Assembly: GCA_963723765.1 (NCBI GenBank)
Contig: CAVRSD010000010.1
Span: 124,001 to 188,000 of the forward strand
Source: DATBAX01 sp963723765
GTDB lineage: Bacteria; Acidobacteriota; Terriglobia; Terriglobales; Acidobacteriaceae
Direction: 5' to 3'
Length of the DNA: 64,000 nucleotides
Shown: positions 58,061-64,000 of the stretch, one piece after another
How positions within the stretch are numbered: position 1 is the stretch's first letter
Layout of the letters: each line of letters starts with the position of its first letter
Notes under the pieces: model-generated
What the model was told of the DNA's origin: nothing
Seen by the model: only the letters and a program-made list of their open reading frames with translations
Databases searched by the model: none
Translations under genes and position numbers: made by a program

Positions 58061-59032
58061 TCAACTGAAGGTGGGCAGATGCACTAGATCATCATTCGGA
58101 ACTGTTTCCACAGGTTGGCCGGCTTTCCGCCAGGCGGCCAAACCGCCGACGATTACAAACGCGTTAAATCCTTTTTCCCGCAGCATGTGCGCCACACGGG
58201 CGCTGGTGGCTTCGCGTAGTCAAGTACAGTACAAATAAATGTCTTTGTCCTTGGGAAGCCGCTTGATTTCTTCGTTGAGGTTGTTGGGCTCAATGCGAAT
58301 CGATCCCTTGATGCGAGCCGTGCCGGCGTCGTAATAGCCGTGGCTGCGCACATCCACGAGTAATATCTTTTCGGCATCCTCCGACTTCAATTTTTCAGCC
58401 AACTCCGCAATTTGTATGCGCGGAACCACACGATAGATACGGTTCTTGTAATAGAGCCAAAAACGGTAGCCAATGTATGCTCCCAAAACGATCAAAACAC
58501 CAACGGCAGCCACATGTCCGGCGGCACCGAGCGCTCGTGCGATGGCCGTAAGAAAACGGTGGAACACGTAGCCCAGGCCGCCGTAGGCGAGTACGTAGAG
58601 TGACGCTCCCACGAAATCAAACCACAAAAACTGCCCATAGCGCATTCTCATGCTGCCCGCCAGTGGCGGCGCCATGGTGTTGATACCGGGAATAAATTTG
58701 GCAATGATCAGAGTCGTCTTGCCGCGCTTGTAAAACAACTCTGCCGACCGCAGGATACAGGTTTCCGGGTTCACCGAAACCTTGCATAGAAAGCCCAGCA
58801 GGGCCCATCCCATGTAGCGGCCCAGAAAATAAATAACAGAGTCGCCCAGAATCAAGGCAAAGATCGCTACCGCAACAACCACAGGTGCGCGCAGATCGCC
58901 CGAAGCCGCCGCCGCTCCGCCCGCAATCATGGCGAGGGATGCGGGCAAAGGAATGTCCAGGGCCTCAGCCAGAACCACCAGGAAAATGACCAGGTATCCG
59001 TGGTGCGCGATCAGAATGACTAAATGGTCCAT
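58061..59032 (-). CDS. DedA membrane protein fused to rhodanese, with in-frame TGA (candidate selenoprotein)
   Basis: Starting at ATG 59032 (the frame opens at 59089), residues 1-200 are a DedA/SNARE-associated membrane domain (IPGINTMAPPLAGSMRMRYG, several helices). A rhodanese domain follows from about 230 (ILLVDVRSHGYYDAG, GSIRIEPNNL). The conventional frame stops at a TGA (58220-58222) directly after DIYLYCT. Reading on gives LREATSARVAHMLREKGF, then VIVGGLAAWRKAGQPVETVP, a normal rhodanese end, with stop at 58061. The TGA is codon 271, two after Cys269, where relatives often have a second Cys (CTC). The total is 323 residues. Without readthrough the protein loses its active-site loop. 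Selenocysteine insertion is an inference; a point mutation or sequencing error is the alternative. Confidence 0.72.
58191..58222 (-). other. Candidate UGA recoding site with bacterial SECIS-like stem-loop
   Basis: After the UGA, GCCAC (58206-58210) pairs with GUGGC (58191-58195) in a 5-bp stem. Adding one C-G pair with a bulged U leaves a 7-base apical loop, AGCGCCC, with G in its second position. The loop starts about 16 bases after the UGA. Both points agree with the general rules for bacterial SECIS elements, but the stem is short and this is hand folding only. Confidence 0.45.
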
Positions 59033-59141
59033 GAGATGAGCGTCGTTAGGTAACCAGCTTAGATTCGAGAACCATTGTATTCGCTGCAATCATTTCAGAA
59101 ATTGCTATTTGGAAGGTGATTTTACGATCTGCCGATGAGCA

Positions 59142-60365
59142 TTACTGAGATTTAGCTGCCGGCCCAACAGTGGCTTTGGCTGCAGGAGCCGCGGGTTTCG
59201 GAGTATCAATCTGGACAGTGGTGGTCTTCGTGGCTTGCCGGGTGTCGATCCAGGTGACACCCATCGCTCCGCTGGCTGCGGGGGACTCAATCGTGTGCTG
59301 TTCCTCGCTCTTGCCATCCGATCCCGGCCGGATAATGTCGATTGTCTTTTCCGTTGGACGCAGCCCACTATCCAGGTTCCCGGCATTTCGTGTATCCGTT
59401 TGTTTCTGGGTTACTTGTCGTCCATCGGAAGAGGTGGCTTGAACCGTGCTCACGCGCTGGCTCAAACTCAATCGTCCTTCGCCAAATCCGCCCGGAACAT
59501 TGGTTGAATAAGTTTCAGTTGTCTGGTGCTTGTCGCCGGGAGCACTCTCGGATTCCCTATGGACGGTTCGCTCGACGACGGCCAAGTGTCCATCATTATC
59601 GGGGCGCAGGACGTTTTCTTCCCGGGTGCTCTCTTTGCCATTTTCGCTGTGAATCGCCCCTTGCCTGACTTCGTTCACCACCCAATTGCCGTTCGTGTCG
59701 GGTAGCAGCGTGGACTTTTTAAACTCAGTCAGTTGATCGCTTCGCCGGGTCTCGCGTTCCTCCCGCTGGAGGGCCGGCGCCAAACCGCCGTTGGTGGAAG
59801 GAGTGAGTACAGTCGTCCTGGTTTCCTTTACATCGGCGCCGATCTGTTTTGTGTCCTGAATTTCGCGCTGCACTACCTGCAACTGTCCATTCGCGTCAGG
59901 ATTCGAAGTCGTGAGAGTGGATTTTTGTTCGCCGCCCGGCAGGCTGTGGGTCTCTTCTTCTGTCACCTGCATCAAGGTTCTACGACCGTCTGAATCACGT
60001 ACGAATGTCCGATTGACAGTCTTTGTGGTATTCGCATTCACCTTGACCGATTCTTTCTCGGTATCGAGATAAGGCTCATAACGACCATCCGTAAGTCGCT
60101 CCGTGGACTCTTTGTCGATTACGCGGCCGTTTTCGACGACATGCGATTGTTGCGTTCTGGTCGGAGTGGCATCTCCAGATGTGGCTTTTTCCTGACTGTT
60201 GGAAGTCCACGATTTGTTGTCATCGCCGGATGAGCTATCACTCGTCTGCGCCTGGATCGAAGAACCCAATGCCACTATGCAAACAACGAGAGAACTTGCG
60301 ATCCAATGCATTCCCTCCAGCCGGCTTCTAGGATTCGTCGAGAGCCTCTTCGAAATGGTATTCAT
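59142..60365 (-). CDS. Exported protein with 33-residue tandem repeats, function unknown
   Basis: 407 residues from ATG 60365; the frame opens at 60521. The signal segment is WIASSLVVCIVALGSSIQAQ. The mature chain is very polar (Thr, Glu, Gln, Arg, Ser). A D/N-G pair recurs exactly every 33 residues at Gly94, 127, 160, 193, 226 and 259, with a looser match at 292; typical units are PDANGQLQVVQRE, PSTNGGLAPALQRE and PDNDGHLAVVER. The unit probably forms a short beta-hairpin, so the whole may be an elongated beta-solenoid or fibre. The C-terminus is Ala/Pro/Lys-rich. No enzyme motif is seen. It might be a surface or periplasmic structural protein. Confidence 0.7.
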   Translation of the reverse strand: MNTISKRLSTNPRSRLEGMHWIASSLVVCIVALGSSIQAQTSDSSSGDDNKSWTSNSQEKATSGDATPTRTQQSHVVENGRVIDKESTERLTDGRYEPYLDTEKESVKVNANTTKTVNRTFVRDSDGRRTLMQVTEEETHSLPGGEQKSTLTTSNPDANGQLQVVQREIQDTKQIGADVKETRTTVLTPSTNGGLAPALQREERETRRSDQLTEFKKSTLLPDTNGNWVVNEVRQGAIHSENGKESTREENVLRPDNDGHLAVVERTVHRESESAPGDKHQTTETYSTNVPGGFGEGRLSLSQRVSTVQATSSDGRQVTQKQTDTRNAGNLDSGLRPTEKTIDIIRPGSDGKSEEQHTIESPAASGAMGVTWIDTRQATKTTTVQIDTPKPAAPAAKATVGPAAKSQ

Positions 60366-60441
60366 ACAGCGTCTCACGGTCACGCTACTCCTAAATTGTC
60401 CACCCGAAACGGGTGACTGTCGAGCAAATAGCAAAAACGGC

Positions 60442-61813
60442 CTAGCCCTCGGGATTAAGCCATCCGCCGTCCTTGTTCGGGAGTGCGTCTGCTTCCACCG
60501 GACCCCAGGTGCCGGGGGCATAGGTATCTACTGGTACCGCATTGCCCAGAACTGGATCAACGATGCGCCACGCTTCTTCCACATAGTCCTGACGCGCAAA
60601 ACGCACGGAGTTGCCATGCATGGCGTCGTCCAGCAACTCTTCGTAGGGTTGCAACGTTGTCGCGCCGGCGTGTTCGGCGGCAAGCAGTTCGACGTGTTCT
60701 CCGTGGAAGTCTTCTCCCGGCGTCTTTACCAGCGCTCCAACCGCAATCACAAGACCCGGAGTCACACGAAAGCGGAAGTAGTTTGCCGGTGGAGGCGTAT
60801 CTGAAAAGATTGCCGGCGGTTGACGCATTTTCGCCACGACCTCAGTGACCGTCACAGGCAGCGTTTTTCCTGCCCGGATGTAAAAGGGAACGCCCTTCCA
60901 TCGCCACGAATTGATGTACAGGCGCAATGCCACATAGGTCTCGACCTGCGAGTCAGGCTTTACTCCCGGTTCGTTGCGATAGCCGGTGAACTGTCCTCGC
61001 ACCACGTCTTCCGGACGCAGTGCCGGGATGCTCCTCAAAACCTTCACCTTCTCATCCCGCATTCTCTCCACGTCGCTGCTGGGCGGGGGCTCCATCGCAA
61101 CATTGCTTAGTAACTGAAGCAGGTGATTCTGCACCACATCGCGGATGGTCCCGGCCTGATCGTAGAAGGCACCGCGTCCGGCCACGCCGAAGTTTTCCGC
61201 CATAGTGATCTGCACGCTTTCCACATAACGCCGGTTCCAGATGGGTTCAATAAACGAATTGGCGAAGCGAAAGAACAGCACGTTCTGGACCGCGTTTTTC
61301 CCCAGGTAGTGGTCAATTCTGAAGATGTCTTCTTCCGGAAGCGTGGCATGCAGCGTCCGGCTGAGTGCCTGGGCGGAGGCCAAATCGTGTCCAAAAGGCT
61401 TTTCAATGACTACCCGCGCACCGCGCGCGCACCCGGATTCGGCCAGTTGTTTCACCACTTCGCCAAACAAGCTGGGAGGGATTGCCAGGTAATGCAAAGG
61501 ATATTGAGCGCTTCCCAGTTGTTGTCTGAGCTGTTGGAATGTTCCCGGATCGGCATAATCGCCGTCGATGTACTTCAGGACACCCATCAACTTCGGGAAA
61601 CCCTCGGCGTCCAGGCCGCCGTGTTGTTCCACGCTGTCTTTGGCTCGCTGCTTTGAGCTGATCGAGGTTCCAGCCGGCTTTGGCGACGCCAATCACCGGC
61701 ATATTGAGTTTTCCGCGCTTGGCTAAATGCTGGAGGGCAGGGAAAATCTGCTTAAAAGCAAGATCGCCCGTGGCTCCGAAAAATACCAGGGCATCCGACG
61801 GTGTTTGACTCAT
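60442..61813 (-). CDS. zwf: Glucose-6-phosphate dehydrogenase (frameshifted)
   Basis: The frames 61861-61403 and 61692-60442 join into a 456-residue enzyme if one extra base at about 61645-61651 is removed (GWNLDQLKA continuing into RAKDSVEQHGG). The start is placed at ATG 61813. The NADP-binding motif GATGDLAFKQIFPAL is near the N-terminus, EKPFGHDLASAQ follows, and the substrate-site signature RIDHYLGK is complete. It oxidises glucose-6-phosphate to 6-phosphogluconolactone, feeding the pentose phosphate pathway. No pgl or gnd gene is adjacent. The break looks like a sequence error. Confidence 0.9.
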
Positions 61814-61915
61814 CCATGGCCTCGCTTCTGATTGCACCCACTCGTCGCTGTGCAACCTCATCCATCATAATTTAGATGGAGAGTGTGTCCATGGGAAGTC
61901 TGCGGGAATCGGAGA

Positions 61916-62692
61916 TTATGAGAACGCAGCGGCCAATCCCGATGTCACCAGCTTCCAGAGCAGGTACCAGCCGGCAACGATTGCGATGGCAGTTCCACGC
62001 TTTACTTTGCTATTGCAGGCGAAGCCAATTCCCACCAGTACGATGTTCCAGATAATAAAAACATCGAAAGCAGTTGCCATGCCGTAAGCAAATTTGTTGC
62101 CCATGGGATCCATCCAATACGCAGGGTTGGTAGCCACAGGATTATTTATATTGAAGGCCTCCTTATCAAGCGAGCCCGATATTCCTCCCGCGAACAATGA
62201 AATGCTCCCCAGTAAAGCATGCAAAATCCCTGGCAGTCCGCCATAGGCAACGATTGCCAGCGCAACCTTGAACGGAACTGAAGCACCGGCACCGAAATTG
62301 AAAGTGCCCATGAGCACGGCCGCCATTATCACAAAAGCAACGGGAATGATCACTGGGATCCCATAACTGATGTATCGAGTGAAGGTAGTGCGGACACGCA
62401 TGTTTTGGGCCTTCTGGTCAGGGGCAAGCTTGTCGACCTGCTCCGCCTGAGACGGCACTTTAGCAAGTTCGGTCTTGGCGATCTGGTCAAATCCAACATT
62501 CCGGTCCATGCTGTAGGCAAAAATCACAGAAACAATCGCCATGAGCAAGAAGGGAGCCCACCAGCTTGCGTCTCGCCGCAAGTCGTTAAATGTCTTGCTG
62601 GGTGCAATGAAGGTATCGATGATCCGGCTGGCCTGTGACAACGGCTGCGCTGCGGGTTCCGAAGACATGGTTGGGGTTGGCATGGCGTTCAT
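61916..62692 (-). CDS. Yip1-family integral membrane protein
   Basis: 258 residues from ATG 62692, chosen because CTGGAGG lies just upstream; the frame opens at 62905. A cytoplasmic N-terminus (RIIDTFIAPSKTFNDLRRD, the usual Yip1 entry motif) is followed by about five hydrophobic segments (WAPFLLMAIVSVIFAYSM, IPVIIPVAFVIMAAVLMG, and others). The role of bacterial Yip1 proteins is not well defined. It is divergent from the MacB-type permease, as though functionally tied to it. Confidence 0.75.
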   Translation of the reverse strand: MNAMPTPTMSSEPAAQPLSQASRIIDTFIAPSKTFNDLRRDASWWAPFLLMAIVSVIFAYSMDRNVGFDQIAKTELAKVPSQAEQVDKLAPDQKAQNMRVRTTFTRYISYGIPVIIPVAFVIMAAVLMGTFNFGAGASVPFKVALAIVAYGGLPGILHALLGSISLFAGGISGSLDKEAFNINNPVATNPAYWMDPMGNKFAYGMATAFDVFIIWNIVLVGIGFACNSKVKRGTAIAIVAGWYLLWKLVTSGLAAAFS

Positions 62693-62824
62693 AGTGGCCT
62701 CCAGGAAATAGACGGGGAATTTTATGCCGGGAGGCGCTGAAAAGACAAGGGAAAGTATTCTCCGCATCGTGTGCGCAGGATCACAAGGAGATTCTGGGGA
62801 AGCTGATAATATGCTGAAAGGCTC

Positions 62825-62838
62825 TGGGAATCTTCCCA
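62825..62838. promoter_or_regulatory. Palindrome upstream of the MacB-type permease
   Basis: TGGGAA-TC-TTCCCA, a 14-base near-perfect palindrome ending 18 bases before the ATG at 62857, within the divergent gap. It may be an operator or part of the leader; no regulator can be named. Confidence 0.25.
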
Positions 62839-62856
62839 TGGGCCACGTTCGAATCC

Positions 62857-64000
62857 ATGAAAATCCTCGAAGCCATCCGCATTGCGCTGCAATCCCTCTG
62901 GGCAAATAAGCTGCGTTCTTTACTTACGCTGCTGGGGATGATGATCGGGGTAGCGGCCGTGATCGCCGTGGTTACGTTCGTGAATGGCATTAACGGCTAC
63001 GTAGCCACCAAGATCTTTAATCTGGGCGCGGACGTATTCATAGTGTTCAAAGTTTCCCCAGCCGTCACGAATGTGGACCACTTCCTGGCCGGCGAGAAAC
63101 GCAAAGACCTCACGATGGAAGACTACCAGGCCGCGGCGGACGCCTGTGGTCACTGTCTTTATGTTGGCGCCGCTCTACGGAACTCGACCGGCAAAGTAAA
63201 ATACGCCGCACAGTCCATCGATGACACAACAGTGCAGGGGATCACGCCCTCCATGGCTCCCATCTACGACACCGAGTTGACTGCTGGCCGGATGCTGAAC
63301 GCTACGGACTTGAACAACAAGTCCGCGGTCGCCGTCGTGGGAGTCGATATCGTCGATAATTTATTGGCTGGCGCCGATCCGTTGGGCCGCGAGATTCGGG
63401 TGGACGGCTGGACTTATCAAATCATCGGAGTCGGAAAGAAAAAAGGAAAGACCCTGGGGCAGAGTCTCGATAACTATGTGATGATTCCGATCACCGCTTA
63501 TTTGAAACAATATGGTGTTCATAGCCACAGCATTACGGTTTCCGGCAAGGCGATCAACGCTGGTCCCGGTTTGGATCTGGCCATGGACGAATCTCGGGTC
63601 GCACTCCGCTCCCGCCGCCACGATCGCGCCGGAGCGGAGGATAGTTTTGATATTGAGACGAATGCCAGTTTGTTGAGCATCTGGTCAGGCTTCAGTCAAA
63701 CGTTCTTTCTCGCGATGATCGGCATCGCCGCGGTTTCGCTGGTGGTCGGCGGCATCGTGATTATGAACATCATGCTGGTTTCGGTGACTGAGAGGACACG
63801 TGAGATCGGGATCCGTAAAGCACTCGGCGCGCGCAGTACGGATGTGCTGCTGCAATTCCTGGTCGAGTCCGCGACCATGTCATTGGTTGGAGGAGCATTA
63901 GGCGTGTTGGTGGGCGTGACTCTAGCCAAAGGAATCACTCTTGCCGTCGGCATGCCGTCGGCGATCAAGTTGTGGGCGGTCGCTGCCGGATTGATTGTTT
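62857..64000 (+). CDS. MacB-type ABC transporter permease, N-terminal part (runs off the window)
   Basis: The frame is open from ATG 62857 to the window end (381 codons). An N-terminal helix (KLRSLLTLLGMMIGVAAVIAV) is followed by a MacB_PCD periplasmic domain (about 45-270). Next comes the FtsX-like bundle (FFLAMIGIAAVSLVVGGIVI) with the loop SVTERTREIGIRKALGARS, a family hallmark. Most of the protein is visible; one or two C-terminal helices are missing. An ATPase partner is expected beyond the window. Its spacing from Yip1 (164 bases) leaves room for a shared divergent promoter. Confidence 0.9.
   Translation, partial: MKILEAIRIALQSLWANKLRSLLTLLGMMIGVAAVIAVVTFVNGINGYVATKIFNLGADVFIVFKVSPAVTNVDHFLAGEKRKDLTMEDYQAAADACGHCLYVGAALRNSTGKVKYAAQSIDDTTVQGITPSMAPIYDTELTAGRMLNATDLNNKSAVAVVGVDIVDNLLAGADPLGREIRVDGWTYQIIGVGKKKGKTLGQSLDNYVMIPITAYLKQYGVHSHSITVSGKAINAGPGLDLAMDESRVALRSRRHDRAGAEDSFDIETNASLLSIWSGFSQTFFLAMIGIAAVSLVVGGIVIMNIMLVSVTERTREIGIRKALGARSTDVLLQFLVESATMSLVGGALGVLVGVTLAKGITLAVGMPSAIKLWAVAAGLIV

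Noticed and set aside
58220..59089. Taking the DedA protein as ending at the first TGA
   Set aside because: It would cut the rhodanese domain immediately after its active-site Cys while the remaining domain is fully preserved in the same frame.
1..64000. tRNA or rRNA genes, CRISPR arrays, insertion sequences, phage or toxin-antitoxin genes
   Set aside because: No cloverleaf-like segment, repeat-spacer pattern, transposase or integrase motif was recognised by reading; a covariance or profile search could still find a small RNA.

Overview
The window looks like chromosomal DNA from an Acidobacteriota-type bacterium (Terriglobia-like). The main reasons are two very large Oar-like TonB-dependent receptors that begin with a carboxypeptidase-regulatory-like domain, an acidobacterial-type duplicated orphan ABC permease (ADOP family) inside an efflux cassette, many exported glycoside hydrolases, and Tat-exported FAD and molybdenum oxidoreductases. 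This assignment is an inference from gene content only.

Layout. (1) 1-8.6 kb: a galactan locus, with a truncated TonB receptor on the minus strand, a divergent GH2 beta-galactosidase-type enzyme, a GH53 endo-galactanase, and a beta-propeller sensor kinase with its LuxR-type regulator. (2) 8.7-10.5 kb: an MFS exporter with a small coupled ORF. (3) 10.8-14.2 kb: pectin-oligomer genes (GH105, KduI/IolB-type isomerase, DUF4861 protein). (4) 14.3-15.6 kb: a lipoprotein phosphoesterase and a DUF885 gene remnant. (5) 15.7-23.5 kb: a minus-strand operon of an (alpha/alpha)6 glycosidase, GH13, GH18 and a barrel-SUMF1 fusion. (6) 23.9-36.6 kb: an arabinan/arabinose operon with TonB receptor, unknown exported protein, GH51 arabinofuranosidase, LacI regulator, three-gene sugar ABC importer and a fucose/arabinose-isomerase-like enzyme. 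Regions 1, 3 and 6 together read as machinery for the galactan and arabinan side chains and the backbone of rhamnogalacturonan-I.

(7) 36.8-38.9 kb: a Ser/Thr kinase and a small exported protein. (8) 39.2-49.2 kb: an efflux cassette (membrane fusion protein, ATPase, ADOP permease, second ATPase, TolC-type channel) ending in an NtrC-type regulator and its kinase, with a palindrome pair and a possible sigma-54 promoter upstream. (9) 49.4-58.05 kb: a two-subunit molybdenum hydroxylase followed by three tandem, Tat-exported, spermidine-dehydrogenase-like FAD proteins. (10) 58.06-64 kb: a DedA-rhodanese protein, a 33-residue-repeat exported protein, glucose-6-phosphate dehydrogenase, a Yip1-family membrane protein and a truncated MacB-type permease.

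The most interesting item is the DedA-rhodanese gene (58061-59032, minus). An in-frame TGA sits two codons after the rhodanese active-site cysteine, the rhodanese domain continues normally for another 52 codons, and a short stem-loop follows the TGA. This is what a selenocysteine-containing rhodanese would look like. Separately, five genes carry a single-base frameshift, all of the same kind (one extra base), which points to sequencing or assembly error more than to biology. No tRNA, rRNA, CRISPR array, insertion sequence or phage gene was recognised.
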